Source of the DNA: Cucumis sativus
Lineage: Eukaryota > Streptophyta > Magnoliopsida > Cucurbitales > Cucurbitaceae
DNA: 64,000 nt
Assembly (NCBI RefSeq): GCF_000004075.3
Contig: NC_026661.2
Location: 1,426,001-1,490,000 of the forward strand
Reading direction: 5' to 3'
Every line of letters begins with the position of its first letter. Position 1 is the first letter of the stretch. The notes under the pieces are model-generated. The model saw nothing but the letters and a program-made list of their open reading frames with translations, was not told the origin of the DNA and ran no database searches. Positions 15,601 to 28,176 of the stretch are shown here, in pieces. A program made the translations under genes and the position numbers.

Positions 15601-16031
15601 GATGATTCTCAAGCCATGTACCATTTTTCAGGCAGTCGTTCACTATGCATCTGCTGCAGCTCATGACCTCTTGGGCTGTTGTTTGTGATGTTTGGTACCT
15701 GGAGCCCCAAGTTTTGAAGCCTGGAGAAACACCCATTGAGTTTGCAGAAAGGTAACCTTATTTCCTACTTGCAATTCTATTGAAGCTCTTCTGTTTCTAT
15801 CGGCATCAAATCTCTCCATTTAACTTTTCTTGTTCAACTGGCCTTTGGGCTGCTCTAATTTGACTTGTTATTTTATTTATCAGGGTCAGGGACATAATAT
15901 GTGCTCGAGCAGGTCTTAAGAAGGTTCCATGGGATGGATATTTGAAGCACTCCCGTCCGAGCCCAAAATACCGAGAACGTAAACAACAAAGCTTCGCGGA
16001 GTCAGTGCTGCAGCTATTGGACAATAAGTGA
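12616..16031 (+). CDS. GPAT9: ER glycerol-3-phosphate acyltransferase 9 (GPAT9)
   Basis: GPAT9 acylates glycerol-3-phosphate at sn-1 in the ER, the first step of the Kennedy pathway for membrane lipids and seed oil. Eleven exons: 12616–12734, 12873–12930, 13106–13224, 13523–13622, 13844–13939, 14056–14152, 14385–14472, 14558–14654, 14757–14842, 15632–15751, 15884–16031. All introns are GT–AG. The joined CDS gives 375 residues, against 376 recalled for Arabidopsis. Visible landmarks are the N-terminal SELDLDRPNIEDYLPSGSS block, two membrane segments near residues 70–120, the catalytic H-x4-D box NHTSMID (H170, D175), the FPEGTC substrate motif (242–247), and the conserved tail with KVPWDGYLK. 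The start is the first ATG of that conserved N-terminus. Intron 9, at about 0.8 kb, is the longest. Nothing looks damaged. Family assignment is very secure; exon borders are inferred by frame continuity. Confidence 0.96.
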
Positions 16032-17615
16032 TACTTGTCAGTAACTAGTCAATAAACTGCATTTGCCCTAAAAAACCAGGTTCCTGCCCTGTAGCCCAAT
16101 TATTCTGTCAGTAACTATCGAGGATGCATGGCGGGTGAGTAGGAATCTCCTTTCGGGGATGGGATGAAAAATCGTGTAGCTACATAGATTATTGAATGCC
16201 ATTGGAGTGGAGTATTAGTTTTGTTAAGCAAGCTTCAATTTTTGCACAAAAACCCTTCATTTGAACACATACATACATCTCCTCTTCATTAAGGAGTTTT
16301 AATCTTGTGCTTTTTAGTTCTGTAATGAGCTTTATGGTTTTGCTATATACATCAGCTTAAGTTTTTGTTGGATGTTTTGAAATGTTTAAAAATATGTTCC
16401 AAACCAACTATTGTTTATCAACTGAATTGGTTTTGTGACACAAATGCAACGCAGAGAACGAACGGTGACGTTTCACTATTGGGGAGGAATATGAGAGAAA
16501 AGCACTCTCTTTGGTGTGCAGATCTCTTCAAATCTATGTAACATTGAGGGGATGAGTGATTAGAATTGATTGTATGAACAATTGACAAAGGTTATTTTAT
16601 CCAAGTAAAATTTTGTTGGTTTAATTGATCATTTTTATATAATGCTTAACCACGTACATTTTTATAGGTTTAAAAAAAGTGCATATAAAACTGTAGTCAT
16701 TAAATTTTTGTTTAAAAAATAGTGTTCTTGTCCCTTAATTTAAGAAAAAGGGTAAAATCTACTTTCGACATCCAAAATAAAAACAAAAATTTTAAGTTAA
16801 AACGTTAAAAGCCAAAACAGATTAAAACAATAATTAGTCCAATAAAAAGATACATTTGATTATAAATATACATTCAATTTTTAATATAAAACTTTGTTAA
16901 AACATTTAATTTGTTGGTGTTTTCATTATTTTTCTTATTCTTATTAGAGTCGGTATACCTTATTAAAGTGGGTCGTTTATTTATTTATTTATTTTTATTG
17001 AAGAAGAAAGGGAAGAAAAGAGAAGAAAATTAAAAAGTAATATGATATTAACGGTTATATAACAACAATGGTATTTTTTTTAATTTCGTTTTTCAAGTTT
17101 AAGAGTAATTTGATTGAGAACACTGTTGAAAGTCTGAGAGTGTTTTCAAAAGTTTAGTGTAGGTCAAAAATCAAATATATTTTTTTTATTTGACTAATTA
17201 GTGTTTTAGTGTGTTTCAATGAGAAATTTTTATTTTGTAATTTTTTTAGATTTTATGGAATATTATGTTTTACGTTTTAACCTTGAATCTTGGTTTTTAT
17301 TTTGTTTGGTGAGAAAGTTCGTGCAAAATTTTGGATCGATGAAAAGATTTTTAAACTTTTTTAAGTTTAAGAGTATATATAAAATAAAATTTAATGGTTT
17401 TCATCTAATACTTTTTAAAGTTTAAGAGCATTTTTTAATTTTTAGGCTTACCTCAATCACGGATTGTGGAGAGCTCAAACTAGTTACCCCGATCTTTCAT
17501 GTCATATTTTGATTCTAAGTTTAGGGTTATTTTTCACCCAAACTACAATCTTCAAATGCGCTTTATTTTTTTTTTAGTAATTTAACCTCTTTTTGAATAC
17601 TTTTCTCTTGCTAAA

Positions 17616-17842
17616 TATAAATGTTTATTGCGCTCCATAGTTATTTTTCTTTTACTTGTGTTTTTTGTATGCATGGTACTTCTATACTCAGGGCGAGGTA
17701 CATTTTGAAGTTGATGTATATTTGGTCTATATTTATTTCAGAGTTTATTGAGCTTTATAGTTATTTCGGTTTGATTTTTACAGTTTGAATGAATGCCCAT
17801 AGGTTTAGAGTTGATGTATATTTGGTCTCTGAAGTCTCAAAA
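17616..17842 (+). repeat. Diverged tandem duplication, about 110 bp unit
   Basis: Two consecutive segments share the same order of blocks: TTTATTG-GCT-ATAGTTATTT at their starts (about 17620 and 17746) and the exact block GTTGATGTATATTTGGTCT at their ends (about 17711 and 17812). The middle parts have diverged. It looks like an old local duplication. No coding sense is apparent. Confidence 0.55.
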
Positions 17843-19473
17843 CGAACACTTTGTTTATCGGTCTGAGAAATAGTTCAAAATAGTCCTAGGGACTATTTTT
17901 AAAAAATGATGTGACGGTTAAAGAATGAGTTTGGGCATGTGATTTGAAAATTTGAATATTTTTCTAAATGATGTCTCCTTTAACGAACCTTTGGTCACAG
18001 TTATGAAGTTCTCTTTCAAACTACTAACCACTGCTCCAATTTTCACAAAATCAATTTCAACTTCATATTAATCATGTTGTTTCGACTCATTCATGTTATC
18101 CATTGCCTTTGACGCTAAACAAAACTTCATACAAATTGTATCCTTATAAGGGATTTGTTCGTTTTTCTCGGTTTCAAAATTACAACTCTAACAACCATAT
18201 GCATCTCTCTTTCTACCTCTCTTGAACTTTGGATATGGAAAAAGATATGTAACATTGGCTCTTGATTGTGTGATTCTATTTAGTTAACCAAAACCTCATA
18301 ACATCATATTTTAGTGAGTGATGGGTGAAATTTAAATTGAAACAATTAAAAAAAAATTAGATGATTGGATCTAAACGACTTTATTGTGTTGAATAATAAA
18401 ACGTAAGTAAGAAATAACTTAAGTGAAAAAGAGGGAAAAGATAATTAATGCAGGAAGAAGATCGTTTTCGAAGCTCCTCAATCTCTTTTGACGGTGATAA
18501 TCCTCCTTCTTTACTTTTCGACTATCGCCGAAGGTTGAAGAAAATAAACTAACGGTCAAAGTAGTCCTCCTGGAGACCACGTAGAACCATTTCTCAAACC
18601 TCGAGACTATAGTGTTCTATTTAAATCAAATAGAAATCAACTTTAAATATTAAAGCTCTCAAAATTAAAGACATAATCTTCTAAATTACTTTAATTTCTT
18701 AAACTTTTCGAGACTAAAAATGTAATTTTATAGAAAAATATCTCTCCTTTTTTCAATAATTGATTTTAACACTAAAATGAAAATACTATATCGAGTTAGA
18801 ATATTATTATTAAAGTGAATATAACAAAAAAATCACTTTAAATATAAAAAATATTATAATATTTTACTATATTTACAAATTGGCAACTTTATTATTTAAT
18901 TTTTTATTAACTTACATTAGATCAACACTTTAAATTCATCTATATTTTCTAACTTAATTATCTAAAAACAAAATGAATAATAAGTTACGTAGATTGTTTT
19001 GTTTGCATTCTTAGTTAGTAAAATAAAAATATCAAACCATTTATTAAAAAAACCCTATAATATGAAAGTCGGATTTCAAAAATGTAATTGGAAATAGTTT
19101 AACTAAAATTACAAACCACAGACTACCTAAAATTAGTAATTTTAAATTAGCCATATTAAAAAGGTATTTAATTGACAATTTAGACTTATTCAAAGTTATG
19201 TGTATATAGTTAAGGAATATTTTTTAAAATATAAATTATCCAAACTTGTAACAAAATTTATCAAACTCTACGTTTTTTTTTTAAATTTTCGTATAATTTG
19301 TAAATAGTTTTATATTTTTTTTCGTACTATTCATAACACAAATTCTCCCTCATTTAAATGGCATTTGTTAAGTATATTTCTTTACTGACCTTTAAATTCT
19401 CCTTAAAAAAACATAGTTTAATTTAGTCAAATGAAAATAACAAAAATATGAAGAACATAAGTTTATTTTAATT

Positions 19474-19501
19474 AATATATATATATATATATATATATAT
19501 G
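19474..19501 (+). repeat. (TA)n microsatellite
   Basis: About 14 uninterrupted AT/TA dinucleotides in non-coding DNA. Confidence 0.85.
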
Positions 19502-20403
19502 AAAAAATATTTTATTTCAAACATAATTTATTAAAAGACTAAGATTATAAATTAAAACAAATATGATATATTATTATTTGTGGACTTTTCTAATAATCTA
19601 TGAAAGAGATATGTCAAAATAAACAAAACAAAAATAAAACAAATAGGGAAAGAGACATTTCTCATAGTAGTTATTATAGTGTTGAATTTATGGGATAAAA
19701 ATGTTAAATTCCAACTTCATCTTTTGTTAGGCTTCCAATTTTGGCTTCTACTTTATTTTGTATTTATGACTTTTTAGTTTTAAATTTTCAAATTTAATAA
19801 ATATCCAAAAATATTAATTATCATTGAGTTAAGCCAATATTACTTACATATTGTTTCAAATATTTTGATTTCATTTACAAAATATGGCGTGACATGATAT
19901 GACATGGTCATTTATTTGATTAGTATTTGAGTGTGTGAACAAGTCTTTAAAACCTAAAATATAAGGTGTACTATTGTTAAAATAAATAATATAGCATGTT
20001 AATTAAAAAGATTAGAGAAAATTAAAAATTAAATAAAAATAAGTAATATTATAAAATTTAAATTTTGAGTTAATTATCTCTAACTTCGATTGAGTTAAGC
20101 ACAATTTGACCGTTTAAAGGTTAATTAGGACAATTATAAATACTAACTATTTAAGTAAATGATACTTTCACTAAAGAAATTAAGACAAATATCAACTTAC
20201 ACATTTTTTAAGTTTGAGTATTGTATCGGTTAAAACTCTAAACTAATAATTGTATTGATTTATTTTTATTAAGTGTATTTATTTTACAATCCTTTCTACG
20301 GTTTCATTTGACCAATACTTTATGATCCTTGAGTCTATTAAACTCTTAATTTTTCTAAAGTTGATTGATTTTGACGTTTTCAAAGTCATGCATTGATTTT
20401 AAT

Positions 20404-20771
20404 GTGTGTGTTTGGTAGTGATTTTGACATAGACAAAATCACTTTTACAAAAAAATTTGGTGTTTGACAACCTAAAAAAAGTGATTTTAGAAAAATAAGA
20501 ATTCACTTAAGATTGATTTTTGAAGCATCACTTCTCTAGAGGTTATAGAAAAGTGATTAACGGAGAATCACCACCTTATTCTATATAGGTTTTGAAATAC
20601 TTAAAATACTATTTTTAGTAACTTAACAGTTTGAAAATCACTCTTGGAAAATCAAATTTAAATATATGAAAATCAATTTAAAAAATTTGTTATCAAATAT
20701 TTAGAAATCAATTCTACAAAATCAATTGTACCTAAATGTTTTTTTTTTCTAAATCACTACCAAACACACTC
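20404..20771. mobile_element. Probable Tourist/Harbinger-like MITE
   Basis: The two ends are inverted copies. The left end reads GTGTGTTTGGTAGTGATTT, and the reverse complement of the right end contains the same 19 bases, next to outermost GAGTGTGTTTGG. The element is about 370 bp, AT-rich and has no ORF. Its interior holds several inverted AAAATCACT/AGTGATTTT subrepeats, so it could fold into a long hairpin. TIRs of the G-x-G-x-x-TGTTTGG type are typical of PIF/Harbinger (Tourist) MITEs. The expected 3-bp TAA duplication is only approximate (TAA-T on the left, TAA on the right), so the superfamily is an inference. Confidence 0.65.
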
Positions 20772-21398
20772 TAAACCACTTAGCTGCAAAGAAATCATAC
20801 CATTAATGTCAACAAATTATATGAAGTCTTTACATACGAATTTATTAGTCGAAATATTAATTGACCAAGATTCTTTCGAAGATAAGGATATATAACCTTT
20901 TGATTTTGTCATTTCGTTCACCCTCACTTCCCAATTATTTCATTATAGAATAGTACTCTCACATGCCTAGGACTTTTCTTCCTGTAATACTCCCTCTAAC
21001 TCGAACTCGTGTGACACCTAAGTTTATTCAATTTTAGTCTCTATATTTTCTAAAATTTTCTAACCTACCAAATGAACCAAAATTTAACAAACCTAAAATG
21101 AACTTAATTATTAGGAGAATTCTAATCCAAATTTGTTGAGAAATTTCTCACACGTCACAGACAACATAAAAAAGCTTCCATAGACTCTTCAATGGCGGCT
21201 TCTTTAAGTTCTTCTTCTTTCTCCACTAACATTTGAATTTCTCCCTCTAAAGTCCATATCCTTAACCCACGCTCACCATTTCCCTTCGACTTTTCCAGTT
21301 TTCCCACTCCTAAACCGCGTTTCCCCTAAACTTCAATCCCCCCGTTGATAATACCCCAACAAAACCTTCCTATTTCCAACAATACAAACACAACAATA

Positions 21399-24300
21399 AT
21401 GGCTTCCCCACCTACAAGAACCATACTTTTCACACTACTCGTTTTCTCCGCCATCGCCACCCTTTCCCTTGCTCAAACACCACCGCGCTTCAACTGCAGC
21501 TCCACCTCCAAATGCCACTCTCTGATCGACTACATTTCCCCAAACGCCACCACCATTGGCGCCGTGCAGAAACTCTTCCAGGTCAAACACCTCCTCTCCC
21601 TCCTTGGCGCCAACAACCTTCCGGCCAACACCTTGTCGAATTTTTCCTTACCGGCCTCTCGTAAGATCAAGATTCCATTCAACTGCAAGTGCAACAACGG
21701 GACTGGTCTCTCTGATAAACGTCCGATTTATACAGTCCAAAGCGGTGATTCGCTCGACAAAATCGCGGAAGTCACTTTCGCGAGACTCGTCACGTTCCTT
21801 CAAATTCAGATTGCGAATGAAATTCCTGATCCACGTAAAATTGACGTAGGGCAAGAGCTGTGGATTCCGCTGCCGTGTAGCTGCGATGAAGTGGATGGAA
21901 ACAGAGTCGTTCATTACGGACATTTGGTGGAAATGGGAAGCTCCATTTCGGCGATTGCCGGAAGGTATAATGTGTCGGAGGAGACGATATTGAAGCTGAA
22001 TGGAATTGCAGATCCAAAAGGTCTTCAAGCTTCACAAGTTCTTGACATTCCTCTTAAAGGTTTTCTCCTCCTCCTTCCTCTCTTTTTTCGTCTTCTTTGA
22101 TTCAACACATTTTAGGGTTAAATTGGATGAGTTCTACATTCGTTTCGCTCTATAATGTTTCCATTGCTCATCCAAATTTATTTCTCAACTTTGATTAGAC
22201 TTTAAAGTGAAAGAAGTAAAGTCTGCCTTTACTACTTTTTTTTGGGTTCTTGTTAGGTTGGATATGATTTTTGGTAAATCCCAAAAACAACCTTTGAAAT
22301 TATGGATCTAATTATTACAATTACTATAAGTTCTTTTTAACACTGATTCAAACTAAAAAAACACGAACTTTATTATTATTATTTTTCAAAAACTTCCTAT
22401 TATTTCAAAAAGTTACCATATTAATTTTGACATTTCATAAAAGTTACGAAACTAATCTTAAAGTAGAAATTATGTTGAGATCTATATCCATGTGTGATAG
22501 TAACATGGAATGAAAATTGAAACTTAAATATTATATATATTGAATTTTGCCAAAACTTTTAAGAAAGGTTGAGAGTGAAAAGAACACTAAACAAAAGCAA
22601 AGATGGAGTGTATTTTTTTCCTTCGTAATTTAGTCCAAAAAATGGTTTTGAAGTAATTAGAAATTCTAACTAATTTTCAAAAACTATTTTCTTTTATTGA
22701 TGTCTTTTGTTTTAGAAACAGAAAGGTTTCTAAAACTATATCTTTTTGTTTCCTAAAATTTTAAGATGTTTCCAAAAATAAAAATGGAACAATGAAAGTT
22801 GCCATAAATTAAAATATATATACACATCCATAATTAAGCCAAATGAATGTAAATAACAAAACTGCTATCTATGTTTATCATTGTTGTAATTTAAAATTTT
22901 GTAAGTATTTTGGTTCATTTACTGTATTTAAGAACAACCAAATATGGTTGGCTCTTTTTTAACTTTTTTTTTCTTTTTTTGTTAACATATGTTAAAGAAT
23001 TTGAGAATTAAAAGTATGTATATGTGTGTGCTAAAGAAGGTAAAAGATTTGCCTAAACTCTTTGCCTATTTTTCCAAGGAAAAATATCAATAGTTTTTAG
23101 GATGGTTTGAGGTTCAGATCCCCATCTCTCACATATTTGTAATTCTGTGTTCCAAAATAATATAAAATAAGGCTGGAGAAAAACATCAAACACTTCTCAA
23201 TTCTCAGTCTACACTAAAATCTAAGAACTATTTAGTCATGTCCATTGGTCAACCTCAGGACACTTAATTTTATTCATATACAAGTTTGTAGAATCTTTAA
23301 TGATCTAAGTTTGTACTGTAGATCCTAATATTAAGGATTTCTTTGTTCTCCTGTTGAATTTGGGACAATGACTGCACTTGACTTTTGAGTACTTAATTAA
23401 TTAATGATGCCTGAGATAATACGTAGTTTTAGTTGTTTTATATTAGCAGACAGTTCGATGTCGCTCTGAGTTGCTCATGCCTTCCTCGCTACTTCCATAT
23501 AGCTGATGTCGTCCCTCATTATTACTAGAGAATATTTGAAAAGGCTGCTACAATATGGCTAGCATTTTGCACTACTGGAGTTGGATATAAAAGAGAAATT
23601 ATAAAAGCACTCTCAATTTGTACGTAGCATATAAATTTTTAAATTTAAATTTAACGAGACTAAGAGACAACTACATCTGTAAGCTTCCTTGAATAGTTTT
23701 CTTTCTTTTTAATTTAGAGGGAGGTTTGGTTCTTGAAGAGAAGCAATTGGTGGTGGGTTAATTTTGGTATTTAGTCAATGAAGAGAGAGAAAATGGACAA
23801 AGAAATATATCTATATATATAAGCCAAGGTGGTAGAGAAAAGTCGATGTCAACCGATTAAAAACATAGAGCGGAGTGGTGGGTGGGATGGGGCTTCCTTT
23901 TTTTTTCTTTTGATGAGTGGATTTAGAAGTTGCTTTATTTATTTATTTGACCAGTCACTAAAAGCTCTTGATTGCTTGTGAAGAATAACGTTAGTAGATA
24001 GTAACCTATCCACCCAAATAAGAGACACGTCCTTAAAAGTAGACCATTTGTGAGAGTGGTGCACTCTTCTTGTTGGGGTTGTAGTTATGACCTGTTGGTA
24101 AACTCTTGGATCATATCACCTAGAGCTTCCATTTCGATTACTCGATTTAAGAGGTTCTCCTTGTTAGTTATGCTTATTGTACAAGACCATTATTATACGA
24201 TAGACGATATCAATTACATTCCGTCTTTTCATATTTCGTCTGCTAGTTCTTTTTGCAATTTTATGGGACTCATGGCTTGAGAGGAATATTAGGACTTTTT

Positions 24301-25607
24301 AGAGGAGCTGGCAGGTTTTGGGAAGAGATTTGTTGTATAATAGCTAACCGTTGTTCATGATCATCACACAACATACTATTAACTTTCTCGTCAAACTGCT
24401 GCTAGATATTCTATTGTCCTTGTCAATATGCTAGAATATTATGCCGTTCCTTTAACAGGATCATGAGAGGAAATTGTTTGAGTTCACCAGTCATCAAAGG
24501 AAATACACTTTTTTCCGTAGTTTTGTCATAAATTACCACATCACTGAAAATTCTTTATGTTTCTTTAACAAATGCTATTATCATAAAGTTAATTAACTGT
24601 TCTGATTTCTATTTGCAGCTTGTTCATCAGTGATCAGGCAAGACTCTTTAGACTTCCCGTTCCTTCTCTCGAACGATACGTACGATTACACGGCGAACAA
24701 CTGTGTGTTGTGTCAGTGTGATGCTGCAAAAAACTGGATGTAAGTGCCACAGTGAATAATTTGTTCTTTGAGAACTTGTTAGAGGTTGAGCAAGTGAGCT
24801 TACTTTTTTGTTTCGTTTTGCTCCTCTTTTTGTCAGTCTTGACTGTAAGCCATCACCGTTGAAGCCATCCTCAGTGAAATCATCTAATTGGTCATCATGC
24901 CCAACCATGGCATGTGAAGGTAGCAATTTACTCCTTGGTAACTCAACAGCTTCTGATTGCAACACCACTACTTGTGCCTATGCTGGCTTCTCTAAGCAAA
25001 CCATCTTCACTAATATTTCCACTCTCAACACTTGCCCTGGACCTTCAGGTGAGCTCCGTTGACTCTAATTAATGCATTTCAGTTCGACTCTAATTACATA
25101 AAATACTCTTCAAGGGGTAGTTTAAAATTATAACATTTGACTTGGAAATTTTTCGTTTTTTACCCTTGGACTTGGACATTAAACTAAAGTGTTATGTGAG
25201 AAAATAGCTGTAGAGTGCTTTTGGTGTAAGGGTTTAGTCGAGAAGCACTCTTAAAAACGCATGATCACACATCAAAATAAACCCGTAAATCGTAGAGTTC
25301 GACATCAATATAAAATTTTTAAGACTTCATGAATTAAACACCAATCCTTCATTTATAATGAGTAACCAAAGAGGAAGAACAATATGAAAACTCTACAGAA
25401 AACTAAGCCCCCACACCACCACGCTACTCAAAGCTTTTGGTTTAAACACTTCTCGTTTGCTACACTTATCATCTGGAATCTGATTGTTCCCATGTTTATG
25501 CAGATAATGGAAACGGCGCTTCGAGGACAGGTTCACAAGGTCTGAACTTGGCCTATCTCGTCGCCATTACACACGTTCTGGCTCTTAGTCTTCTCCTCAT
25601 TCAGTAA
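21399..25607 (+). CDS. LYM2: LysM-domain GPI-anchored chitin-binding protein (LYM2/CEBiP-like)
   Basis: LYM2/CEBiP proteins are cell-surface chitin receptors without a kinase domain; in Arabidopsis LYM2 acts at plasmodesmata in immunity. Four exons: 21399–22059, 24619–24739, 24837–25048, 25504–25607, giving 365 residues. A signal peptide (about 1–25, ending in SLA) is followed by three LysM modules separated by CxC pairs (CKC, CSC, CQC), as in the family. LysM2 holds YTVQSGDSLDKIA and LysM3 starts at HYGHLVEMGSS. A cysteine-rich domain with several NxS/T sites follows (SNDT, GNST). Exon 4 encodes a Ser/Gly stretch and a hydrophobic tail ending LALSLLLIQ, a GPI-attachment signal. An in-frame ATG lies 18 codons upstream at 21345. 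I chose 21399 because it has a better context (AATAATGG) and puts the signal peptide at the N-terminus. Intron 1 is unusually long, about 2.56 kb. Confidence 0.93.
22060..24618 (+). other. Intron 1 of the LysM gene (2.56 kb)
   Basis: The intron begins with a GT donor directly after the codons for DIPLK and ends in ATTTGCAG. It is AT-rich with no embedded gene I could support. The open frames inside it (for example around 24050–24280) lack family similarity. If it were retained, translation would add only 15 residues, mostly Leu/Phe, before a stop at 22098–22100. Confidence 0.8.
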
Positions 25608-28176
25608 GAAAAGTATAATTCCCTTCTTATATGTTGTTATAGAGAGATAATCACAATGTACGTAGATTCTTGTTGTTCTATATTTATCACAAAATAGCCA
25701 TCTTTTAGTTTTCTTTTCTCTCTCCCCCCCCTTTCTTTTCTAGCGTTAATAAGTCAAGTTTCAATAAATCTCTTCGTGGCACGACATCATGGGAATGGAT
25801 GAACTGGATTAGAAGAGATATATGAGATGGGATGTGAATTTGATTTTGATCTATAATGTCTTGAACAGTTTGAAGTGCTGTTGATGATTGTAATAATTTG
25901 TTGTGCCATCAGTCTGTGGTAATAATCTTGTTGTAGTAATAACAATGAGGCTTCGGCCTTGCTTTAATTCATTTGCCTCTACTTCAAGAATTAGCATTTT
26001 TCTCTCCTTTTTCTTCTCCCCATGGGTGTTTGTTGTTTTTATTAGTTATATTGTTGAAGTCGTAACCAATAGTTTATGGATAAACAGTTTCTCTTTATCA
26101 TTTGATTATATTGTACCTTATTTGGTATTGAAAGGAGCATAAGATGGACTCTTTTTATCTTCATTAAGTGTTATAAAATAATAAATTTATCATTTTTTAG
26201 GAGAATTATTATTTTATTTCTTTAGTGGTGATAGTGAAGAATCAAGTTTTATCACTACATACTGTTTTTTAATTAAATAATAAATGCTATTGGCATAATC
26301 ATGCATTTATTTATTTTAAAAGGAAAGCAATGTATATTCCTGTATTTGTCTCAAACACTTGTTTTCCTAACCAGATGAATTACTAATCGTTTTTCTTTTA
26401 AATGTAATTTTTCTAACATGGTTGTATTTTTAAATTATGCTACTTTTTTACTTGCAATTGAGTAAAAGTGTAAAACTCGAATGATTCACAATGTACCATT
26501 ATTCCTTTTTAACTTTGAACTCAAAGAAATAAGCATATCTCAAATCATCCATTTTTGCTCACTTTAACTACTACTAACTTCCTGTGAGAAGTCTAAATGA
26601 TGATGTGAGTATCACTGTCATTGTTCATAACTCCAATAGTGAAGTTTTGCTTGTTATGAAATGACACTGTGTTTTGACGGAATTTGTTGAGCTTGCTAAG
26701 GCCTTTTCTTTTGTATATCTGGAATATGGAGCATCTTGGTTGGAAAAATGCAATATGAGATTTCATCGATTGCATTTGTGGTCTCTGAGAGTAATTTTGT
26801 CGCTCATGATTTAGTTTAATTACAACATTAAAAGATTATATTTTTCGGTGATCTAGCTCGAAAACCACCATCCATAGACATATCTTGTGTTTCCTTGGTG
26901 ATTTGTTGGTTTCTTAAAATGTTTTGTTTTTGTGCTTTCTATTGTACTAAAAAAAACTTATAATAAGAGGAATTGTCACTTTAACGTATCTTAATCGATT
27001 AAACATTAACCAATAGTTCGATGGTTTGAATTCGTTCACTTCCACTCCTTGAACTTAGAAATATGTATAATTAATGTACTTGGTATCAATTTGAAACTTC
27101 ATAAAACAATTAAGATGCAAATATAAAAGTGTATTATCTATTTCATGATTATTTGAGATGTTTTCAAATATAGTCGGACGAGTCAACTTATTTACAAATG
27201 TAGCCATTTGTTATTTTCTATTAGTGGTGGTTTAGGGTCGATGTGTTTCAAATTCTGTACCTTAAGGTTCTTTCTTAGTGTTTCCATCGTCGTTTTTCTT
27301 TTATTATAATCTATATACTTAATTGAAGTGGACGAGTTTTTTTTCGTGAGATGAATAAAAGGTTAAACAGTTAACAACAAGATGAAGATAAAAAAAAGAA
27401 CAAATAAAAGAGAGAAGTGATAGATCATAGATTGAGGTAGAAAAGGAAACATTCAAATATAATAAAATAAACTGAGTATATAAAATAAATATTAGTAATT
27501 TTTGTTTGTTATATTTTATAAATATTTTTAATATGTATAAAATATCTAAATAATTTGTGATATTTATAAAATAAGAAAAGGAAGTTTGTGTTTAATCTCG
27601 AGACGTCCGCTCGGTGCCGCCTTTTTCTATTTAACATTTTATTTCAACTTTACTTTTATTACTTCTATTGCTTTAAAATTGAACTCAACAAAATAAAATT
27701 CACTTTCTTTCTTTCTTTCTTTCTTTCCTTCGCGCTTCCAATTCGGATTGAAATTCGGTGTTCGTTTTCTTCATCTTTCATGGAATTCTTCTCCTCAAAA
27801 CCCTAATCCTGATTCCCAATACCGACGTAGCCAAGTATTTCTCTTATTTCACACTCCATTTCTACAATATCATCGTTGTCCTTATCTTGTAATCTTCCTT
27901 CATCCTACTTTTTTTTTTTCTTTCCACTCTGTTTATTATAGGCTTTGAATTCTTATTCCTTATGGATTTTTTTTTATAATATGTGTGTTTATGGTAGTAG
28001 ATTATGAAAATAGGATGAACATTGGGAGAAGTGTATATATATTTTATTGCTTTGCCGGTTTGAGGCCTTAACGTTCTTCATGATTCTGAGTTCTACCGTT
28101 TTTGTTTTTTTTTATTGTTTGTATTTGACGTTTCTGTTCTTGTATTTACGCGCGAATTTGCAGTTGGAATTGTGAA
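25608..28176. other. Intergenic region and probable 5' leader of the MATE gene
   Basis: The first several hundred bases are the expected 3' UTR of the LysM gene. No exon is supported up to about 27.6 kb. A (CTTT)n tract at about 27702–27729 and the pyrimidine-rich, less AT-biased stretch to about 27.85 kb look like a 5' leader. An acceptor (TTTGCAG, ending 28163) sits 13 bases before the MATE start codon, so a 5'-UTR intron is likely. Its donor is not certain. Confidence 0.55.
27702..27729 (+). repeat. (CTTT)n microsatellite in the probable MATE leader
   Basis: About six to seven TTTC/CTTT units lie about 450 bp upstream of the MATE start codon, in what is probably the promoter-proximal leader. 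Confidence 0.8.

Larger units (their letters stand above)
16032..21340. other. Intergenic region between GPAT9 and the LysM gene
   Basis: The first few hundred bases should be the GPAT9 3' UTR and terminator. The rest is strongly AT-rich with no supported exon on either strand. It contains a weak approximately 110-bp duplication at 17.6–17.84 kb, a TA microsatellite at about 19.47–19.50 kb and a probable MITE at 20.4–20.77 kb. The last 150 bp are C-rich and probably the leader of the LysM gene. Confidence 0.6.

Noticed and set aside
21345-21398. Upstream in-frame ATG giving 18 extra residues to the LysM protein
   Set aside because: The added residues are polar and would displace the signal peptide; the ATG at 21399 has a better context.
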